Source of the DNA: Halotia branconii CENA392
GTDB lineage: Bacteria > Cyanobacteriota > Cyanobacteriia > Cyanobacteriales > Nostocaceae
Assembly: GCF_029953635.1 (NCBI RefSeq)
Contig: NZ_CP124543.1
Coordinates: 5,860,367 to 5,924,366 of the forward strand
DNA: 64,000 nt
Direction of reading: 5' to 3'
In this document: in pieces, positions 18,137 to 27,500 of the stretch
How positions within the stretch are numbered: the first letter of the stretch is position 1
How the letters are laid out: each line of letters opens with the position of its first letter
Translations under genes and position numbers: made by a program
The notes under the pieces: generated by a model
The model's database searches: none
Told to the model about the DNA's origin: nothing
Seen by the model: only the letters and a program-made list of their open reading frames with translations

Positions 18137-19114
18137 ATGACAACAATTTATTTACACATTGGTATGCCTAAAACCGGAACAAGCTCTCTGCAAAAAATAT
18201 TATTTAATAACAGAGATAAGCTTTTAGAAGCTGGATATTTATATCCTATGTCCGGTATTCGGCATAATGCGAAAGAAGTAGAAGATCGCTATTGTCATAA
18301 TCTTTTGGCTCTATGTTTTCTTGATTTTAAAGAAAAAAATGATTTACTTTCACAGTTTCCGACTTGGGAATCTCTTAAAACCGAAATAGATTCTATTAAT
18401 CCTAACAACGTGATAATTTCGGCAGAGGCTTTTAATTTTTATGATGTCTTTTATAAGCCTGAAACAATTGCTAAAATCAAAGATTTATTAAATGATTATG
18501 AAATTAAGATAGTAATTTATCTTAGAAAGCAAGATGATTTTTTAGAATCCTGTTATCGCTACATGGTTAATATAGGAGCTTGTAGAGTAGGCATCCAAGA
18601 ATTTTTTAATGAATTTAAACACATGTTTAATTATTATCAAATACTAGAAAATTGGGCAGGTATATTTGGATATGAAAACATTATTGTTAGACGTTTTGTC
18701 AAAAATAAATCAAAAAATAATAATTTTGATGATTTTTTAAAAGCAATTAATTTATTAGAAAGTAAAATTATTTTTGAAGTTAATAATATTGAAAATATAA
18801 ATGTATCTCCTTCAGTCAAAATGACAAAAATACTTTTACATATAAATAATTTCAATGAAATATTTATAGAAAAAATTGTCAATATCTTTTATGATAACTA
18901 TTGGCGAAAATATCAAGATTTTTTAAGATATTTACGTAACAATAAAATGATATGTGAATTATTCTCGACTTTACCCTCATTTTTAATTGACGGTATCCTT
19001 ATCTCACCAAAAGAAAAACAAAAACTCATGGAACAGTTTGAGCAATCAAATAGTCAATTAGCTATCAAATATTTAGGTCAAAAAGATGGGAAGTTGTTTG
19101 AAAATACACTATAG
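18137..19114 (+). CDS. Sulfotransferase-family protein
   Basis: 325 residues. The N-terminus IYLHIGMPKTGTSSLQKIL holds the 5'-phosphosulfate-binding loop (PKTGTSSLQ) of PAPS-dependent sulfotransferases, and EIKIVIYLRKQDDFLES matches the region that binds the 3'-phosphate. It is preceded by AGGAG at 18123-18127, well placed for this ATG. It probably sulfates the peptide, its sugar or an acyl group, and the APS kinase gene in the same cluster could raise PAPS supply. Sulfated aeruginosin-family products are known. The codon choice is strikingly A/T-rich in the second half, unlike the flanking NRPS genes, which suggests separate acquisition. The acceptor is unknown. Confidence 0.8.
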   Translation: MTTIYLHIGMPKTGTSSLQKILFNNRDKLLEAGYLYPMSGIRHNAKEVEDRYCHNLLALCFLDFKEKNDLLSQFPTWESLKTEIDSINPNNVIISAEAFNFYDVFYKPETIAKIKDLLNDYEIKIVIYLRKQDDFLESCYRYMVNIGACRVGIQEFFNEFKHMFNYYQILENWAGIFGYENIIVRRFVKNKSKNNNFDDFLKAINLLESKIIFEVNNIENINVSPSVKMTKILLHINNFNEIFIEKIVNIFYDNYWRKYQDFLRYLRNNKMICELFSTLPSFLIDGILISPKEKQKLMEQFEQSNSQLAIKYLGQKDGKLFENTL

Positions 19115-19210
19115 TTTTTGGTTTGAATTTTACTTTTTTAATTCCAGTCTTTCTGTATAGTATTTTGAATTAAAAGAATTTGGAACAGCATTATAAAATT
19201 ATGACTAAAA

Positions 19211-22200
19211 ATGAAATATCTGAGTGATATTAAAAAACTGCAATTAATTAAAAATAAGAATATTGAATCTATATACCCTCTTTCTCATCTGCAACAGGGT
19301 ATGCTTTTTCATACTCTGCGTGAGCCAGAATCAGGAGTATATTTTGAGCAGTTTTGTCTCACACTTGCAGGAAATTTAGATATTAACTTGCTTCAGGAAG
19401 CCTGTACGCGAGTAGTTAAGCGTCACCCAGTTTTGCGTACCCTGGTTATTTGGGAAAAGCAAGAAAAGCCTCTCCAGGTAGTATGTAAGCAGGTAGATTT
19501 ACCTTGGCAAATATGTGATTGGCGTTCTTTATCTGCAACAACACAAAAAGAGCATCTAGAAGCGTTTTTACAAGCGGATAGAGTTGAAGATTTTATCCTT
19601 GATAAAGCTCCTCTGATGCGCTTTACTTTAATTCAAGTTGCTGATGATACTTATGAATTTATTTGGAGTTTTCATCATCTACTAATTGATGGCTGGAGTT
19701 TGTCAATTATCTGCAAAGAATTTTTTGCTTTTTATCATGCTTTAATTAAAGGTGAATATTTATATTTAAATACTTCCCGTCCTTATCGAAATTATATTAA
19801 TTGGTTACAGCAACAAGATTTAAAAGCAGCAAAAACATTTTGGCAGCAACAGCTTGAAGACTTAACTAGTCCTACCCGATTGTTAATAAATCGGGGTGAG
19901 TCTCAATCAAAAACTTATTGCGAACACCAATGTTGTTTATCAGCAACAATAACTGCGGCTTTACAATCCCAAGCACAACAGTATCATCTGACAGTTTCTA
20001 CCTTTATTCAAGCAGCTTGGGCGATTTTACTCAGTCGCTACACTGATGAATCGGAAATTGTATTTGGTGCAACTGTATCCGGTCGTCCTCCCACTTTATT
20101 GGGGGTGGAATCGATGGTGGGACTATTTATTAATACGCTACCAGTCAGGCTGAAAGTACCAACAGCAACACCTTTATGGCAATGGCTGCGGGAATTGCAG
20201 ACGCAACAAATAGAGCGATCGCAGTATTCTTGGTTTCCGTTAGTAGATATTCAAGCTAACAGCGAAATTCCCCCAGAATTACCTTTATTTGAAAGCATTG
20301 TGGTGTTTGAGAATTACCCACAATTTCCATCCATATCAAATCTCGATACAAGCATCCAAATTACCAAACGGCGAGTCATTGAACAAACCAATTATCCCCT
20401 GACAGTTATCGCTGTACCCGGACAAGAATTATCTCTACGCATTCTTGACGATGGTAGCCGCTTTGATGAGGAAACGATTACCCGCATGATGGGTCACTTA
20501 GTGACTTTGTTAGAGGGTATGGTTGCAAACATTGAGCAGACAGTACCAGAAATATCTATGCTCACGGCTGCTGAACAGCAGCAAATCTTAGTATGGAATG
20601 ATACGCAAACAGATTATCCTCAAAAATGTATTGCTCAGTTGTTTGCAGAACAAGTAGAACGAACACCAGATGCAGTTGCAGTCTCGTTTCAATCTCAACA
20701 ACTAACTTATCGTGAATTAAATTGTCAGGCTAACCAGCTAGCGCACTATCTCCAAAACCTGGGGGTAAAACCAGAAGTGCGTGTGGGGATTTGCGTTGAG
20801 CGTTCTTTATCGATGGTCGTCGGAATTTTGGCAATTCTTAAAGCTGGTGGTGCTTACGTACCTTTAGATCCGCGATCGCCTCAAGAACGCTTGAGTTATA
20901 TATTGAGCGATTCTCAAGCCTCGGTGTTGCTGACAAACTCATCAATTAGCTTATCTCAGCCATCATTAACAGTTATTTGCTTAGATAAATTAGAGATTTT
21001 CTGCCACAACAGCCAAGAAAATCCTCTTAGTGAAGTTACACCAGATAACTTAGCTTATGTGATGTATACTTCCGGCTCAACTGGTAAACCTAAAGGTGTC
21101 GCCATGAGTCAGCGTTCTCTGGCGAACCTTTTACATTGGCAAATCCAAGAAAGTGCCGTTATTTGTGCCAAAACCCTGCAATTTGCTTCTATCAGCTTTG
21201 ATGTCTCTTTTCAAGAAATCTTTTCTACTTTATGTAGTGGCGGCACATTAAGATTAATTACCGCAGAAATACAGAAAGATGGGTTTGCATTATTACAGTT
21301 AATTGCCCAAGAAAAGATAGAAAGACTATTTCTGCCGTTTGTCGCCCTGCAACAATTAGCTTATGCTGCCTCCGTTTCTCAAATCTATCCTGCATCTTTG
21401 CGTCAAATTATCGCAGCCGGAGAACAGTTACAAATTACACCGGATTTAGTTAAATTTTTTGAGCAACTTCCTAGTTGTAGATTGCAAAATCAGTATGGGC
21501 CAACAGAGACTCATGTAGTAACAAGTTTTACCTTACAAGATTCTGTCAGCAATTGGGCGCAACTGCCGCCCATTGGTAGAGCGATCGCCAATACGCAAAT
21601 CTACATCCTTGACCGCCATCTGCAACCATTACCAATTGGCATTCCTGGGGAATTGTATATCGGTGGTGTGGCGATCGCTCGAAGTTATATTAATTCTCCA
21701 AAATTGACTGCGGAAAAATTCATTGAGAAAGATGGGAAGCGTTTATACAAAACAGGCGATCGCGCCCGCTATCTCAGCGATGGCAACATTGAATTTCTGG
21801 GACGCATTGACAATCAAGTGAAAGTGCGCAGCTTTCGCATTGAACTAGGAGAAATTGAAACCGTACTCGCTGCACATCCCCAGGTAAAAGAAGCGGTAGT
21901 GATTGCAAGAGAAGACAAACCAGGAAACAAGCGTCTCGTCGCCTACATCGTCCCCAAACACCAGCACTTAGACACCAGCGAACTGCTTTGTTACCTCAAA
22001 GAAAAGCTACCTGAATATATGCTGCCTTCTGCTTTTGTCAAGTTGCTGGATGCTTTACCTTTAACCCCGAATGGCAAAATAGAACGCCGCGCTTTACCTG
22101 CACCCGCGAGTAGAAAAACGCGTAATGTTTCTCTAGACTTAATCCCACCTCGTACTGCTACTCAACAAGTGTTAGTAGGAATTTGGTGTGATGTTTTAGA

Positions 22201-23779
22201 ACTACAACAAGTGGGGATTCATGACAACTTCTTTGCGTTAGGAGGTCATTCCCTCTTTGCAATGCAAGTTATAGCAAGGTTGCGTGAAACCTTTAAAGTA
22301 GAGTTACCCATCAGCTGTTTGTTCGATTATCCGACGATAGTTGAGTTAGAGCAGCAGATTTCCAAATATCTCCAAAACAAGTTAGAAGTTCTAACTCCAT
22401 CTCTCAAACCACTACCCCAGAAAACAAAAGAATTGCCAATTTCCTTAACTCAGCTTGAGTTTTGGATATTAACACAATTAAATCCAGGCATTCCCGTCTA
22501 TAACATTCCTTTAGCTTATCGCTTGACAGGTTTACTTAATGTCACAGCCTTGACGCAAAGCTTTGTAGAAATTGTCCGCCGTCATGAAGCCTTGCGAACT
22601 ACTTTTGCAGTCGCAGATAAGCAAGTAATTCAGAAAATTACTCAGCAGCCAGTATTGCCATTTTCAGTTGTAGACTTGCGAAAATTGGCTAAATCAAAAA
22701 CTGAGCGCAAGGCTTTAGCACAAAAATTTGTAAATGAAGAAAAAAACCAACCTTTCAATTTAGAAAAAGAGCCATTATTCCGCATCAAACTACTGCGGCT
22801 TTCTGATGCCGAGCATTTACTAATAGTCACTATCCATCATCTAGTTTTTGATGGTTGGTCTGTAGGAGTATTCTTACAAGAACTGACAAAATTATACGCA
22901 GCATTTTCTCACGGTCAGCCCTCACCGCTTGCCGATTTACCCATTCAATATGCCGACTTTGCCCATTGGCAACAACAATGGGTTGCTCGTCCAGCTTTCA
23001 AATCTGAGCTTGACTACTGGAAGCAACAACTAAGCAATAGCAAACTTATATTACAGCTACCTACGAATCATCCGCGCTTACCAGTCCGAACTTTTGCAGG
23101 TGCAAGTCAAACTTTTATCATCCCTAAAAGCTTAACAACTGCGCTCAAAAATCTCAGCCAACAGCACAATGTAACTCTGTTTGTGACCTTGCTAACAGCC
23201 TTCAAAATAGTTCTATTTTCTTACACCAAACAAACCGATATTATCGTCGGCACTCCATTTGCCAATCGCCAGCAACTAGAAACCAAAGAATTGATTGGCT
23301 GCTTGATTAATACCCTACCAATACGTACATATTTAGGGGGCAATCCTAGCCTGAGTGAGTTGTTACAGCAGGTGCGGGGATGCTTTTTAGCCGCAAGCGA
23401 TCGCCAGCAAATGCCCTTTGTGAAATTATTAGAAGCACTACAGCCAAAACGAAAACCTAATCATTCTTTACTATATCAAGTGATGTTTAACTTTTTGCCG
23501 CCAGCAGATTTAAAATTGACAAATTTGACCGTTCATCCTTGGGAAATTGCAACTAATACAGCAGAATTTGACTGGGATATTTACCTGCAACAAACAACAT
23601 TAGGAAATATTGAAGGGAAATGGTGCTACAAAATCGATTTATTTGATGCTAATACTATCAGCCGTGCAGTGACTCAGTTTTTGATGTTGCTGGAACTGAT
23701 AATTACTAATCCCGAATGTCATCTGAGTGAGCTTTCTTTACTATTTTACAAACATAATTCTCAATACCATGCCATCTAA
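19211..23779 (+). CDS. NRPS: C(DCL-type), A (Pro-like pocket), PCP, terminal C
   Basis: 1522 residues, parallel in layout to the NRPS at 8446-13353. The first C domain starts PLSHLQQGMLFH (D-donor type) with HHLLIDG near residue 155. The A domain has YTSGSTG near 619, FDVSFQE near 663 and GRIDNQVKVRSFRIEL. The pocket residues by hand alignment are DVQFIAQVVK, one position away from the textbook Pro code DVQFIAHVVK. The PCP is ALGGHSLF near 1012, and a second C domain (HHLVFDG near 1209) ends the protein with no PCP or thioesterase after it. A terminal C domain could release the chain onto a free amine such as agmatine or an amidino-pyrroline, as proposed for aeruginosins. It lies after the glycosyltransferase and sulfotransferase genes. 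Confidence 0.92.
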   Translation: MKYLSDIKKLQLIKNKNIESIYPLSHLQQGMLFHTLREPESGVYFEQFCLTLAGNLDINLLQEACTRVVKRHPVLRTLVIWEKQEKPLQVVCKQVDLPWQICDWRSLSATTQKEHLEAFLQADRVEDFILDKAPLMRFTLIQVADDTYEFIWSFHHLLIDGWSLSIICKEFFAFYHALIKGEYLYLNTSRPYRNYINWLQQQDLKAAKTFWQQQLEDLTSPTRLLINRGESQSKTYCEHQCCLSATITAALQSQAQQYHLTVSTFIQAAWAILLSRYTDESEIVFGATVSGRPPTLLGVESMVGLFINTLPVRLKVPTATPLWQWLRELQTQQIERSQYSWFPLVDIQANSEIPPELPLFESIVVFENYPQFPSISNLDTSIQITKRRVIEQTNYPLTVIAVPGQELSLRILDDGSRFDEETITRMMGHLVTLLEGMVANIEQTVPEISMLTAAEQQQILVWNDTQTDYPQKCIAQLFAEQVERTPDAVAVSFQSQQLTYRELNCQANQLAHYLQNLGVKPEVRVGICVERSLSMVVGILAILKAGGAYVPLDPRSPQERLSYILSDSQASVLLTNSSISLSQPSLTVICLDKLEIFCHNSQENPLSEVTPDNLAYVMYTSGSTGKPKGVAMSQRSLANLLHWQIQESAVICAKTLQFASISFDVSFQEIFSTLCSGGTLRLITAEIQKDGFALLQLIAQEKIERLFLPFVALQQLAYAASVSQIYPASLRQIIAAGEQLQITPDLVKFFEQLPSCRLQNQYGPTETHVVTSFTLQDSVSNWAQLPPIGRAIANTQIYILDRHLQPLPIGIPGELYIGGVAIARSYINSPKLTAEKFIEKDGKRLYKTGDRARYLSDGNIEFLGRIDNQVKVRSFRIELGEIETVLAAHPQVKEAVVIAREDKPGNKRLVAYIVPKHQHLDTSELLCYLKEKLPEYMLPSAFVKLLDALPLTPNGKIERRALPAPASRKTRNVSLDLIPPRTATQQVLVGIWCDVLELQQVGIHDNFFALGGHSLFAMQVIARLRETFKVELPISCLFDYPTIVELEQQISKYLQNKLEVLTPSLKPLPQKTKELPISLTQLEFWILTQLNPGIPVYNIPLAYRLTGLLNVTALTQSFVEIVRRHEALRTTFAVADKQVIQKITQQPVLPFSVVDLRKLAKSKTERKALAQKFVNEEKNQPFNLEKEPLFRIKLLRLSDAEHLLIVTIHHLVFDGWSVGVFLQELTKLYAAFSHGQPSPLADLPIQYADFAHWQQQWVARPAFKSELDYWKQQLSNSKLILQLPTNHPRLPVRTFAGASQTFIIPKSLTTALKNLSQQHNVTLFVTLLTAFKIVLFSYTKQTDIIVGTPFANRQQLETKELIGCLINTLPIRTYLGGNPSLSELLQQVRGCFLAASDRQQMPFVKLLEALQPKRKPNHSLLYQVMFNFLPPADLKLTNLTVHPWEIATNTAEFDWDIYLQQTTLGNIEGKWCYKIDLFDANTISRAVTQFLMLLELIITNPECHLSELSLLFYKHNSQYHAI

Positions 23780-23840
23780 ATACATCTAATTATTATAGTT
23801 TTGATATTTTGCCAACACTATCTATCAAATTTCAAGAATT

Positions 23841-24434
23841 ATGCAAGAACAAGGAATCACAATCTGGTTTACAGGATTAAGTGGTGCAGGTAAAACCACT
23901 ATTTGCCGAGCAGTCGAGCAAAAGTTAATCAATTTGGGATATAAAGTCGAAGTTTTAGACGGCGATGTAGTCCGCCAGAACTTATGTAAAGGACTTGGCT
24001 TTAGCCGAGAAGATCGAAATGAGAATATTCGACGCATTGGTTTTGTAGCTCAGTTATTAACTCGCAATGGAGTTATTGTTTTGGTTTCTGCGATCTCACC
24101 ATATCGTGAGATTAGGGAAGAGGTAGGGCAAAAAATAGGCAATTTCATGGAAGTGTATGTCAACGCGCCTCTTGAAGTTTGCGAACAACGAGACGTAAAA
24201 GGCTTGTATAAGCGCGCTAGAAATGGAGAAATACCTAAATTCACGGGAATTGATGATCCTTACGAACCTCCTCTTAATCCTACAGTAGAGTGCAGAACTG
24301 ACCAGGAGAGCGTGGCGGAAAGTCTTGAGAAAGTCTGGCAAAAGCTAGAGGAATTTTTGAAATCGGCAATGCCAGCAAATTTTACTCCAGAAATTTCTAG
24401 TAAAGCTGTGCAGCTTCATAAGAATATTGTTTAA
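23841..24434 (+). CDS. cysC: Adenylylsulfate (APS) kinase
   Basis: 197 residues, full length for the family. It shows the P-loop FTGLSGAGKTT (residues ~11-20), the APS-binding DGDVVRQNLCKGLGFSREDR segment (DGD near 41) and GIDDPYEPPLNP near the C-terminus. It phosphorylates APS to PAPS, the donor for sulfotransferases. It begins 62 nt after the second C-A-PCP-C NRPS and is the last intact gene of the cluster, so it probably serves the sulfotransferase at 18137 and may duplicate a housekeeping copy elsewhere. Function is clear; dedication to the cluster is inferred. Confidence 0.93.
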   Translation: MQEQGITIWFTGLSGAGKTTICRAVEQKLINLGYKVEVLDGDVVRQNLCKGLGFSREDRNENIRRIGFVAQLLTRNGVIVLVSAISPYREIREEVGQKIGNFMEVYVNAPLEVCEQRDVKGLYKRARNGEIPKFTGIDDPYEPPLNPTVECRTDQESVAESLEKVWQKLEEFLKSAMPANFTPEISSKAVQLHKNIV

Positions 24435-24469
24435 AGTGTAATTTTTTGTATTGTAGTTGAACTGAGAAT

Positions 24470-24628
24470 ATGCAAACTCAAGCTGTTAGCGATCGCTCCT
24501 TAATGAACGATGCTTCTCCTCCATCTACTAATAAATTTTGGGATAATTTCAAAGCGATCTTTGGCCCTTATTGGTATCCCACGGAATCCGGTAAAGAGCA
24601 TTTCCAGACGTACTACGTATATGGATAA
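24470..24628 (+). pseudogene. N-terminal remnant of an ABC exporter (SbmA/YddA-type), 52 codons
   Basis: ATG at 24470 opens a 52-codon frame whose FWDNFKAIFGPYWYPTESGKE matches, from memory, the start of cyanobacterial fused ABC transporters (permease plus ATPase) found in peptide clusters. It stops at TAA 24626. Immediately afterwards another frame reads WIMLIFLIILIEIC, like the first membrane helix, and at about 24770-24850 a frame reads WHGLILLLLIFIGLM. The gene therefore seems to have decayed through frameshifts and deletion, and no ATPase part remains before 25 kb. The position suggests that it once exported the cluster product. Confidence is moderate because the match is short. Confidence 0.5.
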
Positions 24629-24962
24629 TGCTTATTTTCCTGATTATTTTAATCGAGATATGTTGGTAGTCTTGCTGCTGTCCATCTTCCAAATTCATAG
24701 ATTCTGGTATATATATTGTGATTGAATCTTCATCTTAATATGTAAGATAATTTTTTGGTATTTTAATTATTGGCACGGTTTAATTCTCTTGCTTCTAATA
24801 TTTATTGGTTTGATGATAACGGATTTATTTCAATTCTTATCAAACTTGATGACTGTCAATCAACAATTTACGGTCGGATATGCGATCAAAAGAAGTAATT
24901 TTTCTTTTGTCACTCCGGGAAGAGTAAAATGAGAAAAGAGGTCTGAAAAGCAGGAGGAAACT

Positions 24963-25040
24963 ATGACACAGCCAAGAAGTCCCAAACCAAGCATCAAATT
25001 TGTGGACGAATATTGTGCAATCTACCAAAACCTAAATTAG
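24963..25040 (+). pseudogene. Transposase remnant (IS701-like N-terminus), 25 codons
   Basis: A strong Shine-Dalgarno (AGGAGG at 24951-24956) precedes ATG 24963. The peptide MTQPRSPKPSIKFVDEYCAI is the characteristic N-terminus of a cyanobacterial IS701-type transposase as I remember it. It ends at TAG 25038-25040 after 25 codons, with nothing of the catalytic domain left. Together with the exporter remnant it marks an insertion and deletion event at the cluster edge. Confidence 0.6.
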
Positions 25041-25082
25041 AGAGTGGGCAAAACTTTAACCCAGACAATTAAATTTGTGATT

Positions 25083-25454
25083 ATGGAAATTACTTTAGTT
25101 GAACAATTGGAAGAAAGGCTACGGCAGGCTATGCTTCAAAGTGATGTTTTAGCTTTAGAAGAACTAATTGCCGATGATTTAGTTTTCACCACCCACACAG
25201 GTGAATTAATTGATAAGCAGATGGACTTAGAAGCATATCGCTCAGATATTCAAAAACTTATCTTACTCCAAGGTCAACAGCAGCGAGTGCAACTCTACGG
25301 TAATACAGCGGTAGTAACAGTTAAGATGGAGGTTGCTGGCACTTTTGAAGGTAAAGCTTTTGTAGGTATATACCGATACACAAGAGTTTGGGCAAAGTCA
25401 CAGCCACAAGGAAATTGGCAAGTCGTCGCTGGTCATGTTAGTCAAGTACTGTAA
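25083..25454 (+). CDS. NTF2-like (DUF4440-type) protein
   Basis: About 123 residues from ATG 25083, which gives the usual start of the family; a GTG 13 codons upstream is possible. The sequence EERLRQAMLQSDVLALEELIADDLVFTTHTGELIDK followed by RVQLYGNTAVVTVKMEVAG and RVWAKSQPQGNWQVVAGHVSQV is the cone-shaped NTF2-like fold of DUF4440. These proteins bind small ligands or act as isomerases, and the specific role is unknown. It sits just after the transposase remnant and probably does not belong to the NRPS cluster, although a biosynthetic role cannot be excluded. Confidence 0.75.
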   Translation: MEITLVEQLEERLRQAMLQSDVLALEELIADDLVFTTHTGELIDKQMDLEAYRSDIQKLILLQGQQQRVQLYGNTAVVTVKMEVAGTFEGKAFVGIYRYTRVWAKSQPQGNWQVVAGHVSQVL

Positions 25455-25803
25455 TCTGAAGCTGATTTACAACCATTAGTACAATCAACCATTACTTGCC
25501 AAGGTTACAACAACTTCTAGTCCAGGCGATTGCGTCGTTCCACTCGCAATGACATATCACAAGTAATTTACCGGACATGATATCATTGAGATTATTCCAA
25601 TATTTTGGATAGCAGATTTGACATACGTTATCATTAGCCAATCGGCGACAGTGGTATGTAATAAATGTTAAACTTTCCACTTTTGTTGTCTTAGCGATGC
25701 CAATTGCAAGCGTGAGTGCTGTAATCAAAGCTCTACATAGTTGATATAGTGCTTAGTTACCGCGAATGCAGTCGGCTAGAAATGCCAGCAAAACGATAGA
25801 ATA
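25455..25803. other. Gene-free gap with a short dispersed repeat
   Basis: No convincing gene. At 25528-25556 the stretch GCGATTGCGTCGTTCCACTC-GCAATGACA resembles TTCCAGTCGCAATGACGGAA at about 37870, a widespread intergenic repeat type. The rest is A/T-rich. Confidence 0.5.
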
Positions 25804-27144
25804 TTGTTTAATAAAATCAGTAATCTTGATATCTTGGCTCAACATTCGGTATTCATTCGCCATTTTTTAAAACTTGCATCTATAAATGTACTTTCAAATT
25901 TAATGGTTCCGTTAGCTGGACTGTTAGATGTAATATTTTTAGGTCATTTAACAGAAATCCGTCACTTAGCAGGTGTGGCACTAGCAACAATTCTGTTCAA
26001 TTACATTTATTGGACATTCGGTTTCTTACGCATGGGTACAACTGGGATGGTTGCACAGGCGATAGGACGTAAAGATAATCAATCAGTTCTGCTAATTGGT
26101 TTACAGCATGGCATTTTAGCATTGATATTAGGACTGATCATCCTGATTCTACAGCAACCTTTACAATGGTTAGGGTTTACAATTTTAAGTGCGACATCCC
26201 AAGTGAAGCAATCTGGTGTTGAATTTTACAATGCTTTAGTTTGGGGTGCGCCAGCAACGTTAATTAACTTTGTCTTAATTGGTTGGTTTTTAGGACAAGC
26301 AAAAAGTAGTAAAGTGTTGTTGCTTTCAGCCGTTGGTAACTGTGCAAATGTATTACTTGATTATTTATTTATTGTTCAATGGGGATGGGAAAGTAGAGGA
26401 GCAGGTTTAGCAACAGCTATTAGTCAGTATCTGATGCTCATAGTAGGTATTGGGTTATGTTATCAAGAAATTTCATTTGGACAGATACGTACTTTAACTG
26501 GAAAACTATTTGACCTGTCCGCCTTCAAATCAGCCTTAATACTTAATGGTGAAATTATTATTCGGACTTTTGCCTTAATCTCGACAATGGCGATATTTAC
26601 CAACCTCAGTTCAATATTAGGAACTTCAGTTCTAACGGCAAATACTGTACTGATGCAAATCGTGGGTCTGGCAGCATATTTTATTGATGGTTTAGCATTT
26701 GCTACTGAAAGTTTCGCAGGAATTTATCAAGGTAGTGGCAATACTACTTCTTTAAAACAACTGTTACAATTTTCTCTAATCAGCAGTTTGATTATAGGGT
26801 TAACCTTTGCTGTTGTATTTATTTCGGCTCCAGAACCACTGTTGAAATTGCTGACCAATCATACTGAAACTATTAATAATTTACATTCTTATGTTCCTTG
26901 GCTATTACCAGTTTTAGGATTTGGTTCAATTGCTTATGCACTAGATGGTTATTTTTTAGGACTAACTCAAGGTCATATACTTCGTCAAGCTATGCTGAAA
27001 GCTACATTAATTGGTTTTATTCCATCAGCTATTACAGCTTGGTATTTCCATAATAGTCATCTACTATGGCTATCAATGTCTTTATTTATGGCAGCAAGAA
27101 CAATAACTTTAGCATTGCGTTTACCAGCAACATTGAATCAGTAA
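25804..27144 (+). CDS. MATE-family efflux transporter (DinF/NorM type)
   Basis: 446 residues with about twelve hydrophobic segments. The first one carries NVLSNLMVPLAGLLDVIFLGHL, typical of MATE proteins, followed by RMGTTGMVAQAIGRKD. These transporters export cationic or organic compounds using Na+ or H+ gradients. The start is TTG 25804; an in-frame stop at 25777 and the lack of an ATG before the first membrane helix support it. It follows the NRPS cluster by about 1.4 kb. It could export the peptide now that the ABC exporter is broken, but this is speculation. Confidence 0.85.
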   Translation: MFNKISNLDILAQHSVFIRHFLKLASINVLSNLMVPLAGLLDVIFLGHLTEIRHLAGVALATILFNYIYWTFGFLRMGTTGMVAQAIGRKDNQSVLLIGLQHGILALILGLIILILQQPLQWLGFTILSATSQVKQSGVEFYNALVWGAPATLINFVLIGWFLGQAKSSKVLLLSAVGNCANVLLDYLFIVQWGWESRGAGLATAISQYLMLIVGIGLCYQEISFGQIRTLTGKLFDLSAFKSALILNGEIIIRTFALISTMAIFTNLSSILGTSVLTANTVLMQIVGLAAYFIDGLAFATESFAGIYQGSGNTTSLKQLLQFSLISSLIIGLTFAVVFISAPEPLLKLLTNHTETINNLHSYVPWLLPVLGFGSIAYALDGYFLGLTQGHILRQAMLKATLIGFIPSAITAWYFHNSHLLWLSMSLFMAARTITLALRLPATLNQ

Positions 27145-27500
27145 CTATTGTTTGTATGTCAAAAATTCTTCGTTTCCATATTTACCAGTTTTTACGGGAG
27201 AAATAGAAGTAGTTAACGAAGAAGCAGAAAACTTTGAAGATGATATTTCCGCTATAATTTATAAGAAATAGCCTCAATTAAGCTGATAAGAAATGCTATT
27301 GAAAGAGTTCTGTTAATGAGAAGTCTAGTATATGTCTGCATAGTACAAGGAAAGATAAGACAGTTAAGCAAATCATTTAGTAGACAGATAAGATAGTTAG
27401 TAGATTTTACAAAACCCCGCTTTTGAAAAATAAAATCTACAATTATTAATATTTAATGACATCTCACTGTACTTTCAATACAGTTCGGATAAGCTGCATG
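27145..27500. other. Gene-free gap between the MATE and antiporter genes
   Basis: No strong gene. A 40-codon frame at about 27152-27274, opening with TTG and reading SSFPYLPVFTGEIEVVNEEAE, has coding-like composition but no recognised family and no Shine-Dalgarno. It may be a remnant. Confidence 0.3.

Noticed and set aside
27152..27274. A 40-codon frame after the MATE gene with coding-like composition
   Set aside because: No SD, a TTG start and no recognised family; kept only as a note on the gap.
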